Assembly: GCA_008933675.1 (NCBI GenBank)
Contig: WBUO01000014.1
Coordinates: 1 to 36,969, forward strand
Direction of reading: 5' to 3'
Source of the DNA: Dechloromonas sp.
Lineage (GTDB): Bacteria; Pseudomonadota; Gammaproteobacteria; Burkholderiales; Rhodocyclaceae
Length of the DNA stretch: 36,969 bases
Of this stretch, positions 1-9,572 are shown in pieces. Numbering within the stretch: the stretch's first letter is position 1; each line of letters begins with the position of its first letter. Both the position numbers and the translations under genes were made by a program. Under the pieces are notes generated by a model. That model made no database searches. It saw nothing but the letters and a program-made list of their open reading frames with translations, and was not told where the DNA came from.

Positions 1-1518
1 GCCTTTGTAGACCCGGATGGCGATCCGTTGATCTTGTCTGTCACTCAGGGCGATGGCAGCGCCTTGCCGGCCTGGTTGAACTTTGATGCGGCGACTCGGA
101 CCTTCAGCGGTACTCCGCCGGCAGGAAGCGTGGGGGAACTGACGCTCACCGTCACAGCAAGCGATACCCACGCGGCAGAGGTCAGCCAGCAGTTCAGGCT
201 TTTGGTCTCCAGTGCCAATGTCCAAACGGGTACGGATGGCAGCGATGTACTCGTTGCGCCTGGTGGCGATATCGTCCTGCTCGGGGGGCTAGGGGATGAT
301 CAACTGCTGGGGGCCCTTGGAAACGATACCTTGATCGGTGGTGCCGGAAACGACATCCTTATCGCCGGCGGGGGCGCCCGAAACACACTTTATGGCGGCG
401 ATGGCAACGATTCCCTGGTGGCTGACTCGGGCGATGACTTCCTCGACGGCGGCGAAGGAGACAACCTGATCGTGGCCGGAGGGGGAAACAACACCGTCAA
501 TACGGGATCGGGCAGCGACCTCATCATCGCCAGTTGGGGCAACGATGTGATCAATGCAGGTGACGGCGACAACATTATTACTGCCGGAGGGGGTAATAAC
601 CGTATTACCAGCGGTGCCGGCAATGATGTCGTTTCCGCCGACGGTAACAACTGGATCGCAACTGGCGGCGGCAACGATGTCGTTACCACTTCTTTGGGCA
701 AAGATACGATCGCTGGTGGAACCGGCGACGATTTGATCATGGCGGGCGGCGGCAACGACGACCTGGACGGCGGTGCAGGTAACGACATTCTTCAGGGCGG
801 CGCCGGCGACGACCGGCTTATCGATACTTCCGGTGCCAATCTGTTGGACGGTGCTGACGGCAACGATGTTCTGCTTGGCGGCAGCGGCAATGAAGTCTTG
901 ATCGGCGGAAAGGGCAACGACAGACTTGAAACAGGGGGCGGGCACGACGTGCTGCTGTTCAATCGCGGCGACGGGCAGGATACGGTGGTGGCGGCGGCCG
1001 ATGGCAACCTGACCCTCTCCCTGGGGACAGGCATTGCCTATGGCAGCCTCACCCTCGGCAAGGCGAACGACAACCTTGTTCTCAGTCTCGGTAACGGTGA
1101 CCAGATAACCTTCCAGGACTGGTACGCAGCAACGCCCGTGCGGACGTTGAACAATCTGCAGGTCTTGGCCGAAGCGATGGCGGATTTCAATGCAGGCGGC
1201 AATGACCCGTTGAAGGATCAGAAGGTCGAGAATTTCGATTTCGCCAGTCTGGTCGGCGCTTTCGATGCTGCCCGTGCCGCGACACCGGGCCTGACCAGTT
1301 GGGCGTTGACCAACGCCCTGGCTAATTTCCAGTTGGCCGGTTCGGATACGGCGGCGACGGGTGGCGATCTGGCTTACCAGTACGGCAAGAACGGTACGCT
1401 GGCAGGCATTGGATTGAGCGCAACGCAGGATGTCTTGGCGGGTGCCGACTTTGCCAGCCAGGCGCAGATGCTGCGCCCGCTCGCTGCCCTGCAGGGCAGC
1501 GAGGTGCGCTTGAGTTGA
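1..1518 (+). CDS. RTX (hemolysin-type calcium-binding repeat) protein with putative Ig/cadherin-like domain, C-terminal part; 5' end lies outside window
   Basis: Frame 1 is open from base 1 (AFVDPDGDPLILSVTQGDGSALPAWLNFDAATRTFSGTP, He_PIG-like), so the listed start at 28 is only an ORF-caller start. About 25 GGxGxDxLx nonapeptides follow, then an FNRGDGQDTV...ITFQDWY segment typical of RTX C-terminal regions. Confidence 0.9.
   Translation, partial: AFVDPDGDPLILSVTQGDGSALPAWLNFDAATRTFSGTPPAGSVGELTLTVTASDTHAAEVSQQFRLLVSSANVQTGTDGSDVLVAPGGDIVLLGGLGDDQLLGALGNDTLIGGAGNDILIAGGGARNTLYGGDGNDSLVADSGDDFLDGGEGDNLIVAGGGNNTVNTGSGSDLIIASWGNDVINAGDGDNIITAGGGNNRITSGAGNDVVSADGNNWIATGGGNDVVTTSLGKDTIAGGTGDDLIMAGGGNDDLDGGAGNDILQGGAGDDRLIDTSGANLLDGADGNDVLLGGSGNEVLIGGKGNDRLETGGGHDVLLFNRGDGQDTVVAAADGNLTLSLGTGIAYGSLTLGKANDNLVLSLGNGDQITFQDWYAATPVRTLNNLQVLAEAMADFNAGGNDPLKDQKVENFDFASLVGAFDAARAATPGLTSWALTNALANFQLAGSDTAATGGDLAYQYGKNGTLAGIGLSATQDVLAGADFASQAQMLRPLAALQGSEVRLS
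280..960 (+). repeat. Tandem RTX nonapeptide-coding repeats (about 25 units, mostly 27 bp)
   Basis: Translated units such as GAGNDILIA, GDGNDSLVA, GGGNNTVNT, GAGNDVVSA, GGGNDDLDG, GAGNDILQG run back to back. Confidence 0.9.
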
Positions 1519-1535
1519 CGACCAGGCGTCATGGC

Positions 1536-2750
1536 ATGAGCCGGATACTTATCGCACTGGAGCTTGGCAGGAACTACGGACATCTGGCTGCGTGCCTGCC
1601 AATCGCCAAGGCACTGTGCAGGCGTGGCCATGTCGTGGCGTTCGCGCTCAGGGATCTTCGGCTGGCCGCAGAATGGCTTGTGCCAGCCGGTTTCCCTTTC
1701 ATCCAGTCGCCGGTTCCCGGCAAGGCTGCGCGATTGTCACGTCCACCGGCGAATTACGCTGAAATCCTGCTTGGCGAAGGTTATGGCGATGTCGAGGGAT
1801 TGGCGGGGCTGGCGGGCGCATGGTGCAATGCTTTCCGCCTTGCCAAACCTGATCTCGTGCTTGCCGATTTTGCTCCGACCGCATTGTTTGCGGCACGCCT
1901 GTCGAACATTCCCCATCTGGCAACGGGATCGTCGTTCACCATTCCGCCGCCCTGTTCGCCGTTGCCTTCGATACGCCCATGGGAAGAGATTCCGGAAAGC
2001 CGTCTCGAACGCGCCGGACGGATAGTGGATCTTCATCTGGAGCGCGCAGCGGCGAAACTCGGGGCTGGCTATCAGGCAGGCTTGGGGGGCTTGTTCGGGA
2101 CGCGGGATTTGCTGACTTCCTTTCCGGAGCTTGATTGCCATGCTGGGCGCCGGGGAGGAAACTACATCGGTCCGATTTATGGATTGCCCGATGCACCTTG
2201 TGTTGCTGCCTGGCCCGTGCGGGCGGGGCAGCGCATCCTGGCCTACCTGCGACCGGAGATTCCTGGCCTGCCCGAACTCCTTGCCGCCCTGGCCGCTCGC
2301 GACGCTGAGGTGTTGTGCGTCATTCCTGGCGTGAAGCCAGAACTCTCTCGGCAAATTGCAGGAAGCAGGCTGCGTATCGTGGCGCAGCCGGCGAACTTGC
2401 AGAAACTGCTTGTTCAAGTGGATTTGGTCGTCTGCTACGGTGGACATGGTTTTCTTTGTGAAGCGCTGCAGGCAGCACGACCGTTACTCATCGTCCCGCA
2501 TTTTGTCGAGCAGGCACTGAACGCACGTGCCATTGAACGCCTGGGTGCGGGAATTGCCATCGGAACGATGCGTAGCCGGGAAATCTTTGATGGTGCACTG
2601 GCGCAACTTTTGGACAATCCCGGATTTGCGGAACAATCCCGGATATTTGCCGAGCAACACGCACAGTTTTCGCCGGCTCGCTCAATCGAGCTGGCTGTCG
2701 ACGCCGTCGAAGCGGCGATCGCCGCCCCTGTTTGTTACGATCGGGCCTGA
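1536..2750 (+). CDS. GT1/MGT-like (UDP-glycosyltransferase superfamily) glycosyltransferase
   Basis: MSRILIALELGRNYGHLAACLPIAKALCRRGHVVAFA at the N-terminus and VDLVVCYGGHGFLCEALQAARPLLIVPHFVEQALNARAIERLGAG at the C-terminus match the GT1 donor-binding layout. The in-frame ATG at 1536 is preferred over the TTG at 1515. Confidence 0.8.
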   Translation: MSRILIALELGRNYGHLAACLPIAKALCRRGHVVAFALRDLRLAAEWLVPAGFPFIQSPVPGKAARLSRPPANYAEILLGEGYGDVEGLAGLAGAWCNAFRLAKPDLVLADFAPTALFAARLSNIPHLATGSSFTIPPPCSPLPSIRPWEEIPESRLERAGRIVDLHLERAAAKLGAGYQAGLGGLFGTRDLLTSFPELDCHAGRRGGNYIGPIYGLPDAPCVAAWPVRAGQRILAYLRPEIPGLPELLAALAARDAEVLCVIPGVKPELSRQIAGSRLRIVAQPANLQKLLVQVDLVVCYGGHGFLCEALQAARPLLIVPHFVEQALNARAIERLGAGIAIGTMRSREIFDGALAQLLDNPGFAEQSRIFAEQHAQFSPARSIELAVDAVEAAIAAPVCYDRA

Positions 2751-2757
2751 TGAACCA

Positions 2758-4194
2758 ATGAACACGTCACGGAATCGATCCTGTTTTTTCAGTGAAATTG
2801 CCAAGCGGGTTTCATCCGCGCAAATGGCCGTCGCAAAAACACTGCCGCAAAGCGAGCCCGACCATCTCGCCTTTCATCCGCCCCTCCTGCGCCTGCAGGA
2901 AGCCTCACCCAACCCGCTCGGCCGCAAGGTGTTGTGGGCCTTGCTCGGCCTGCTCGGCGCCCTGCTCGTCTGGGCCTTGATCGGACGTCTCGACATCGTT
3001 GCCGTTGCCGAGGGCAAACTGGTGCCGGAGAGTTACGTGAAGATCGTCCAGCCGGCAGACTCCGGCATCGTCAAGGAAATCCTGGTCAAGGAAGGACAAA
3101 GCGTCAAAGCCGGCCAGGTGTTGATGCGCATGGATGCCTTGATCAGCGAAGCCGACACCAAGGCGATCGATGCCGACTACCAGAGGAAGCGGCTGACGCT
3201 GCGCCGCATCGAAGCCGAACTCTCAGGCCAGCCCTTCAAGCCGCAGCCTGACGATCCGCCGGTGCTGGCCGAGGAAATTGCCGCCCAGTACCGGGCCAAC
3301 CGCAGCGCCTTCGAGGCGGCACTGGCCGAGGAGCGCTCGCGCCTGATAAAGGCCCGCCAGGAGATGGCGGCAGCCGAGCAGGTGAAGCGGAAACTGGAAG
3401 AGGTGCTACCGCACTACCGCCAGCAAGACCAGGCCTACGAAAAGCTGGTCAAGGACGGGTTTGCCGGCACGCTGATGGGCAGTGACAAGAAACGCGAGCG
3501 CCTGGAGAAGGAGCAGGAACTGCAAACCCAGGGTTTCCTCATCGAATCGGCCCGGGCGAGCATGCAGCAATCAGACAAGAAGCTCGCCCAGATCGATTCG
3601 GATTACCGCCGGCAATTGCATGCCGAACGTAACGAGGTTCAAGGGCAGTTCGAGCGGTTGGCGCAGGAGATGGCCAAACAGACCCACCGGCAGTCGCTGC
3701 TGGAACTGAAGGCCTCGCAGGATGGGGTGATCAAGGATCTGGCAACCCACACTTCGGGTACCGTCGTCCAGCCGGGAACGATCCTGCTGACGCTGGTGCC
3801 ACAGGACGAAATCCTGCGCGCCGAGGTCTGGATATCGAACGAGGACATCGGTTTCGTCCGCGAGGGACAGCCGGTCAAACTCAAGTTCGCTGCTTTCCCT
3901 TTCCAGAAGTACGGGATGATCCAGGGGACTGTCGAACATGTCAGCGCCGATGCGGCAGATGGCAATACGTCCAATGGCGGCGCCCAGGGCGATGGCGGCC
4001 GCAAGGGGCAACCGCTGTTGTACAAGGCACTGATCCGTTTGAAGGAGATGCAACTGGAGATGGACCGCCAGCGCTTCCCGCTATCGGCGGGCATGCAGAC
4101 CCATGCGGAAATCTGGCTGGGCGACCGGACAGTGATGGAGTACCTGCTATCCCCTGTACGCCGGGCCTGGCATGAGGCGGGACGGGAGCGTTAG
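2758..4194 (+). CDS. HlyD family type I secretion periplasmic adaptor subunit
   Basis: Single N-terminal TM segment (VLWALLGLLGALLVWALIG), lipoyl-like VKIVQPADSGIVKEILVKEGQSVKAGQVL, coiled coil, and C-terminal LFKASQDGVIKDLATHTSGTVVQPGTILLTLVP-type segment. Start at ATG 2758, in frame within the ORF listed from 2527. Confidence 0.9.
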   Translation: MNTSRNRSCFFSEIAKRVSSAQMAVAKTLPQSEPDHLAFHPPLLRLQEASPNPLGRKVLWALLGLLGALLVWALIGRLDIVAVAEGKLVPESYVKIVQPADSGIVKEILVKEGQSVKAGQVLMRMDALISEADTKAIDADYQRKRLTLRRIEAELSGQPFKPQPDDPPVLAEEIAAQYRANRSAFEAALAEERSRLIKARQEMAAAEQVKRKLEEVLPHYRQQDQAYEKLVKDGFAGTLMGSDKKRERLEKEQELQTQGFLIESARASMQQSDKKLAQIDSDYRRQLHAERNEVQGQFERLAQEMAKQTHRQSLLELKASQDGVIKDLATHTSGTVVQPGTILLTLVPQDEILRAEVWISNEDIGFVREGQPVKLKFAAFPFQKYGMIQGTVEHVSADAADGNTSNGGAQGDGGRKGQPLLYKALIRLKEMQLEMDRQRFPLSAGMQTHAEIWLGDRTVMEYLLSPVRRAWHEAGRER

Positions 4195-4211
4195 TCCAAG
4201 TTGAGGCTGTT

Positions 4212-5315
4212 CTAGGTCCTGGCGCCCCATTTCAGCGCTTCGCGCGCGGCCAGGTCGAGCGCCTGCGGGTCGACCGGCGTGGTGGTCGGCCAGCCGGCGA
4301 GATGGTTTTCGACGAGGTCGGTCAGCGCCAGCAGCCAGTCGTTGTTCTCGTTGAGTGCCGGAATGTAGTGATATTCCTTGCCGCCGGCTGCCAGGAAATC
4401 GTCGCGTCCTTCCTGGGCGATTTCTTCCAGCGTTTCCAGGCAGTCGGCGACGAAGCCGGGGCAGATCACGTCGACGCGGCGGATGCCGTGCTGGCCCCAC
4501 TCGTGCAGCGTCGGTGCGGTATAGGGCTGCAGCCATTCGGCCTTGCCGAAGCGTGACTGGAAGCAGATGCGGTATTGGTCGGGCAGCAGGTTCAGGCGCT
4601 CGGCCAGCAGGCGGCCGGTCTTGTGGCATTCGCAGAAGTAGGGGTCGCCGAGTTCCAGGCTGCGCTTGGGCAGGCCGTGGAAGCTGATGAGCAGGCGGTC
4701 TTTCTCGCCCAGCTCGCCAGTCGCCTGCCAGTGCTTGCGCACCGACTGTTCGAGGGCGGCGAGATAGCCTTCGTGGTCGTGGAAATTGCGGACGAAGCGC
4801 ATTTCCGGCTGGTTGCGCTGGCGCAGCAGCCACTGGCATGCCTCGTCGACGACGGTGGCGGTGGTGCTGGCGGCGTATTGCGGATACATCGGCACGACCA
4901 GGATGCGGCTGGCGCCGTCGGCCTTCAGCTGGTCGAGCACGCTGCGGATCGACGGTGCGCCGTAGCGCATGGCCGAGGTGACGGTCACCCGGTGGCCGCG
5001 TTCGCCGAGGAAGCCCTTGAGCAGCTTGCTCTGGCGTTCGGTGTGGACGCGCAACGGTGATCCCTCGGGCATCCAGACGCTGGCGTACTTGGCCGCCGAT
5101 TTCTTCGGCCGGACGTTGAGGATGATGCCGTTGAGGATCAGCCACCAGAGCGCCTTGGGGATTTCGACGACGCGCGGGTCGGAGAGAAATTCCTTCAGGT
5201 AGCGACGCAGCGCCGGCGCTGTCGGCGCCTCGGGCGTACCCAGGTTGACCAGGACGACCGCCGTGGCGGGGGCGCTACCGTGCCGGTAGGACGGTTCGGG
5301 GGCGAAACGCGGCAT
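4212..5315 (-). CDS. hemH: Ferrochelatase
   Basis: [58 protein letters not shown] and [17 protein letters not shown] motifs. Confidence 0.97.
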   Translation of the reverse strand: MPRFAPEPSYRHGSAPATAVVLVNLGTPEAPTAPALRRYLKEFLSDPRVVEIPKALWWLILNGIILNVRPKKSAAKYASVWMPEGSPLRVHTERQSKLLKGFLGERGHRVTVTSAMRYGAPSIRSVLDQLKADGASRILVVPMYPQYAASTTATVVDEACQWLLRQRNQPEMRFVRNFHDHEGYLAALEQSVRKHWQATGELGEKDRLLISFHGLPKRSLELGDPYFCECHKTGRLLAERLNLLPDQYRICFQSRFGKAEWLQPYTAPTLHEWGQHGIRRVDVICPGFVADCLETLEEIAQEGRDDFLAAGGKEYHYIPALNENNDWLLALTDLVENHLAGWPTTTPVDPQALDLAAREALKWGART

Positions 5316-5317
5316 GT

Positions 5318-6343
5318 TTATTCTTCTTTATTGGAAAGGGCACTGGAGAGCAGGCGGGCGGTGATGTCGACGATGGGGATCACACGCTCGTAGGCCATCC
5401 GGGTCGGGCCGATGACGCCGACCGAGCCGACGACCTGGCCGTCGACGGCGTAGGGGGCGGTGATGACGCTGCATTCATCGAGCGAGGCGATGCCCGATTC
5501 GCCGCCGATGAAGATCTGCACGCCTTCGGCCCGGTTGGAGACGTCGAGCAGGCGCATCAGGCTGGAGCGCTGCTCGAACAGGTCGAACAGCTCGCGCAGG
5601 CGCTTCATGTTGGAGGAGAGCTCCTCGACGTCGAGCAGGTTGCGTTCGCCGGAGATGACGTAAGGCATGGCGCTTTCCGCCAGGGCTTCATCGCCGGCAT
5701 CGAGAGCCTGGGCCATCAGCGGCTTGATGTCCTCGCGCAGCTGCTGGATCTCGCTGGCCAGGCGGAGGCGGATCTGGTCGAAATCGAGTCCGGCGTAGTT
5801 CTGCGTCAGGTAGTTGGCGGCGCTGACCAGTTCGCTTGGCGAGTAGGCGCGTTCCGTATTGAGGATGCGGTTCTGCACGTCACCGTCGGTGGTGACGATG
5901 ATCAGCAGGATGCGCCGCTCGGCCAGGCTGAGGAATTCGATCTGGCGGATGCGGCTGCTCTTGCGCCGCGGGGCGATGACGACGCCGGCGAAATGGGTCA
6001 GGCTGGAGAGCAGCTGCGAGGCGCTGGCGATCACCTGGTTCGACGGGCGGCCTTGCAGGGCTTCTTCCATGACGCCCATCTGGCGGACTTCGAGTGGCTG
6101 GACGGTGAGCAGGCTGTCGACGAACAGGCGATAGCCGCGTGCCGTCGGAATGCGCCCGGCCGAGGTGTGCGGGCTGGCGACGAAGCCGGCTTCCTCGAGG
6201 TCGGCCATGACGTTGCGGATGGTCGCCGGCGACAGGTCGAGGCCGGAAAATTTCGACAGCGCCCGCGAGCCCACCGGTTGCCCGTCGGCAATGTAGTGTT
6301 CGACCAGGGCCTTGAGAAGGGTGCGCGAGCGTTCGTCCAGCAT
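5318..6343 (-). CDS. hrcA: Heat-inducible transcription repressor HrcA
   Basis: [54 protein letters not shown] and [22 protein letters not shown]. Start placed at the internal Met (6343). Confidence 0.96.
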   Translation of the reverse strand: MLDERSRTLLKALVEHYIADGQPVGSRALSKFSGLDLSPATIRNVMADLEEAGFVASPHTSAGRIPTARGYRLFVDSLLTVQPLEVRQMGVMEEALQGRPSNQVIASASQLLSSLTHFAGVVIAPRRKSSRIRQIEFLSLAERRILLIIVTTDGDVQNRILNTERAYSPSELVSAANYLTQNYAGLDFDQIRLRLASEIQQLREDIKPLMAQALDAGDEALAESAMPYVISGERNLLDVEELSSNMKRLRELFDLFEQRSSLMRLLDVSNRAEGVQIFIGGESGIASLDECSVITAPYAVDGQVVGSVGVIGPTRMAYERVIPIVDITARLLSSALSNKEE

Positions 6344-6408
6344 GGCTCCGGATTGTACAAAAATCCGCGGGCGGCGCGACGGGCGTTTTTTGTGCAAGAA
6401 TTCGCGCC

Positions 6409-7320
6409 ATGAATCGCAGCTTCGCCTCTCTGAGCGCTCCCCGGACCATCGCCCTGGTCGGCAAATACCACAGTATGGAAATTGCCGAGTCGCTGCGCCG
6501 TCTTGCCGAATACCTGCATGAGCGTGGCGTTTCGGTCTTCATCGAGCGCGAGACCTCGGATCATATTGGCCGCCAGGTCGATCTGTCGCGCTGGGTCACC
6601 TGCGGCTTCAACGACATCGGCGCCCATGCCGATCTCGCCATCGTGCTCGGCGGCGACGGCACCATGCTCAATGCGGCGCGCCGTCTGGCCCGCTATTGCG
6701 TGCCGCTGGTCGGGGTCAACCAGGGGCGCCTCGGCTTCATGACCGACATCGCCCGCGAGGATCTGCTGACCTGCATGGACGATCTGCTCGATGGTCGCTT
6801 CAATCCCGAGAACCGCATGCTGCTGGCCGGCGAGGTGATCCGCGACGGTCGGGAGGTTGCCGCCAACATGGCGCTCAACGACGTCGTGCTGGACAAGGGG
6901 GCGATCGGCCGGATGATCGAGTTCGAACTCTTCATCGACGGCGAATTCATTTACAACCTGCGTGCCGACGGCCTGATCGTGTCTACGCCGACCGGGTCCA
7001 CGGCCTATTCGATGTCGGCCGGCGGCCCCATCCTGCATCCGACGCTGACCGGCATCGCACTGGTGCCGCTCTGCCCGCATGCCCTGACCAACCGGCCGAT
7101 CCTGGTCAATGACCGGGCCGACATCGAGTTGCGCATCACCCACGCCGACGATCCGCGCGTGCACTTCGACGGTCAGGTGACGCTCGACCTGCAGCGCGGC
7201 GACAGCGTCCGCCTGCGCCGTTCGGAGCACACCATCTGCTTCCTGCATCCGCCCGGCTACCGCTACTTCGCCATGCTGCGCCAGAAGCTGCAGTGGAGCG
7301 AGCGGCCGAAGGGGGGCTAA
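6409..7320 (+). CDS. nadK: NAD kinase
   Basis: [62 protein letters not shown]. Confidence 0.97.
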   Translation: MNRSFASLSAPRTIALVGKYHSMEIAESLRRLAEYLHERGVSVFIERETSDHIGRQVDLSRWVTCGFNDIGAHADLAIVLGGDGTMLNAARRLARYCVPLVGVNQGRLGFMTDIAREDLLTCMDDLLDGRFNPENRMLLAGEVIRDGREVAANMALNDVVLDKGAIGRMIEFELFIDGEFIYNLRADGLIVSTPTGSTAYSMSAGGPILHPTLTGIALVPLCPHALTNRPILVNDRADIELRITHADDPRVHFDGQVTLDLQRGDSVRLRRSEHTICFLHPPGYRYFAMLRQKLQWSERPKGG

Positions 7321-7323
7321 GGC

Positions 7324-9003
7324 GTGCTGCGTCATCTGTCGATTCGCGATTTCGTCATCGTTGACCGCCTGGAGCTTGAGTTCGAGCCGGGCTTCGGCAC
7401 GCTGACCGGCGAAACGGGGGCCGGCAAGTCCATCCTGATCGACGCCCTGGCGCTGGCCATCGGCGAGCGTGCCGATGCCGGCGTTGTCCGTTCCGGCTGC
7501 GACAAGGCAGAAGTCACCGCTGTCTTCGACATTGCCGCCTTGCCGGAAGTGCGGGCCTGGTTGGCCGAAGCCGAGCTCGAAGCCGAAGACGAACTGCTGC
7601 TCCGTCGCGTCGTCGATGCCGGTGGCCGCTCGCGCGCCTGGATCAACGGCTCGCCGGCAACCGTCCAGCAGTTGCGCGAGGTCAGCGACTGGCTGGTCGA
7701 TATCCATGGCCAGCACGCGCACCAGTCACTGCTGCGTACCGATGCCCAGCGTACCTTGCTCGACGCCCATGCCGGCCTGCTGCCGCTGGCTGCCGAGGTG
7801 GCGGCAGCCTTCCGTGCCTGGCGGGCGGCCGAGCAGGCCTTGAATGAAGCTGGGGCTGGTGCCGAGGCGCTGCTGCGCGAGCGAGAACAGCTCGAATGGC
7901 AGGTGCGCGATCTCGAGTCCCTGGCTTTTTCGGCGGCCGAGTGGGGCGAACTGGAAATCGAGCATCGCCGCCTGGGGCATGCCGCCAGCCTGTTGGAGGG
8001 GGCGCAGTTCGCCCTGGCCGCGCTGGCCGACGACGATGCTGCCTGCGAACGCCAGGTGGATAGCGTTGCCAACCGTCTGGCGAGTTTGGCTGAATACGAT
8101 CCGGCGCTTGGCGAGGTGGCGGCGCTGGTGCAGTCGGTGCAGGCGGAACTTGCCGATGCCGTATCGACGCTGCGTCGCTATGTCGATCGCGTCGATCTCG
8201 ATCCGGCGCGTCTGGCAGAGGTCGAGGCGCGCATGGATGCCGTGCTGGCGGCCAGTCGCAAGTACCGGGTTCCGGCGGAGGAGTTGCCGGCATTGCTCGC
8301 CGGCTGGCAGCAGCGCCTGGCCTCGCTGGAAGCGGCAAGCGATCTGGCAGCGCTGGCAGGTGAAGTGGCCCGCACCCAGGCTGTTTACCAGGCCAGGGCC
8401 GGGCAGTTGAGCGCCGGTCGGCGGAAGACGGCTGGCGAGATGAGTCAGGCTGTCAGCGAAGTGATGCGGCAGCTGGCACTGTCGTCCGGACGTTTCGAGG
8501 TGGCGCTGGTGCCAGGCGATGGCGCCGTCTACGGCCTGGAACAGGTCGAGTTCCGCATCGCCGGCCTGGCCGGCAACGAAGCACGGCCATTGGCCAAAGT
8601 GGCTTCCGGCGGCGAACTGTCGCGTATCAGTCTGGCCATCCAGGTATTGACCTCGCGTTCGGCCAGCGTGCCGACGCTGATCTTCGACGAGGTTGATGTC
8701 GGCATCGGCGGCGGTGTTGCCGAGATCGTCGGCCGCCTGCTGCACGAACTGGGCGCCGAGCGCCAGGTATTGTGCGTTACTCACCTGCCGCAAGTCGCTG
8801 CTCAGGCCGATTGGCAGTGGCAGGTCAGCAAGGCGACGCGCGAGGGGGTGACCCTGAGCGCCATACAGCCGCTCGATCCGGCTGGCCGCGTGCAGGAGAT
8901 CGCCCGCATGCTGGGGGGCGTAGACATCACCGAAATCACCCGCCAGCATGCCAGCGAATTGCTCGGCAGCCGGGCGCTGCGTCTGTTTGGCGAGACGGGC
9001 TGA
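7324..9003 (+). CDS. recN: DNA repair protein RecN
   Basis: MLRHLSIRDFVIVDRLELEFEPGFGTLTGETGAGKSILIDAL (Walker A) and ASGGELSRISLAIQV...TLIFDEVDVGIGGGVAEIVGRLL. GTG start. Confidence 0.97.
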   Translation: MLRHLSIRDFVIVDRLELEFEPGFGTLTGETGAGKSILIDALALAIGERADAGVVRSGCDKAEVTAVFDIAALPEVRAWLAEAELEAEDELLLRRVVDAGGRSRAWINGSPATVQQLREVSDWLVDIHGQHAHQSLLRTDAQRTLLDAHAGLLPLAAEVAAAFRAWRAAEQALNEAGAGAEALLREREQLEWQVRDLESLAFSAAEWGELEIEHRRLGHAASLLEGAQFALAALADDDAACERQVDSVANRLASLAEYDPALGEVAALVQSVQAELADAVSTLRRYVDRVDLDPARLAEVEARMDAVLAASRKYRVPAEELPALLAGWQQRLASLEAASDLAALAGEVARTQAVYQARAGQLSAGRRKTAGEMSQAVSEVMRQLALSSGRFEVALVPGDGAVYGLEQVEFRIAGLAGNEARPLAKVASGGELSRISLAIQVLTSRSASVPTLIFDEVDVGIGGGVAEIVGRLLHELGAERQVLCVTHLPQVAAQADWQWQVSKATREGVTLSAIQPLDPAGRVQEIARMLGGVDITEITRQHASELLGSRALRLFGETG

Positions 9004-9013
9004 CATCGGGCGC

Positions 9014-9044
9014 ATCAGGCACTATCTTTAAATAGTGACCTGAT
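9014..9044 (+). promoter_or_regulatory. Near-perfect inverted repeat (RNA hairpin or operator) just upstream of the putative metalloprotease gene
   Basis: ATCAGGCACTAT-CTTTAA-ATAGTG-a-CCTGAT: 12-bp stem with one bulged A and a 6-nt loop, 12 nt before ATG 9057. Confidence 0.6.
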
Positions 9045-9056
9045 TGTCGAGATGCC

Positions 9057-9572
9057 ATGGTCGGTGCAGTCGGTGGTTCTTCCCTTTCGTCTTCAGTCGT
9101 TGCCAGCCGCCAGGCCGGCCGCGCGGGCGAACTGACGCCCGAACAGCAGCGCCAGGTCGATGCGCTGAAGCAGACCGACCGCAAGGTGCGCTCACATGAG
9201 CAGGCGCACATGGCCGCTGGAGCCGGCCTGGTCCGCGGCAGCAGCTACGAATACCAGACCGGGCCGGACAAAAAGCGCTACGCGGTGGCCGGCGAAGTCT
9301 CCATCGATACCTCGCCCGGCCGCACGCCGGAAGAAACCATCGTCAAGGCACAGCAGATCCGGGCCGCTGCGCTGGCTCCGGCCGATCCGTCGACACAGGA
9401 CCGGCGGGTGGCTGCGGCGGCCAGCCAGATGGAGATGCAGGCCCGTCAGGAACTGGCTCAGGCCAGGGACGAACAGCGTTCGGGGAATGGGCTGGTCGAT
9501 GGCGCGCTCGCCGTCTATCGCCAGGTGGCGGCGGCAGGAGAGCGCGGCAGCGGGTTCTCGGCGGTTGCCTAG
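9057..9572 (+). CDS. Putative metalloprotease, SprA-related-like small protein with HEXXH motif
   Basis: DRKVRSHEQAHMAAGAGLVRGSSYEYQTGPDKKRYAVAGEVSIDTSPGRTPEETIVKAQQIRAAALAPADPSTQDRRVAAAASQMEMQARQEL contains HEQAH and resembles the family as remembered. Confidence 0.65.
   Translation: MVGAVGGSSLSSSVVASRQAGRAGELTPEQQRQVDALKQTDRKVRSHEQAHMAAGAGLVRGSSYEYQTGPDKKRYAVAGEVSIDTSPGRTPEETIVKAQQIRAAALAPADPSTQDRRVAAAASQMEMQARQELAQARDEQRSGNGLVDGALAVYRQVAAAGERGSGFSAVA

Noticed and set aside
289-945. 218-aa minus-strand ORF in the RTX region
   Set aside because: Reverse complement of RTX-coding repeats stays open by composition; not an independent gene.
220-960. Periodic repeats considered as a CRISPR array or satellite
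   Set aside because: Periodicity is 27 bp in frame and encodes RTX nonapeptides; no constant repeat with unique spacers.
6344-6408. CIRCE element search at the hrcA/nadK divergent region
   Set aside because: No TTAGCACTC-N9-GAGTGCTAA-like inverted repeat seen there.
6031-7722. 563-aa minus-strand ORF across nadK and hrcA
   Set aside because: Antisense and out-of-frame shadow of nadK, hrcA and recN; no recognisable domain.
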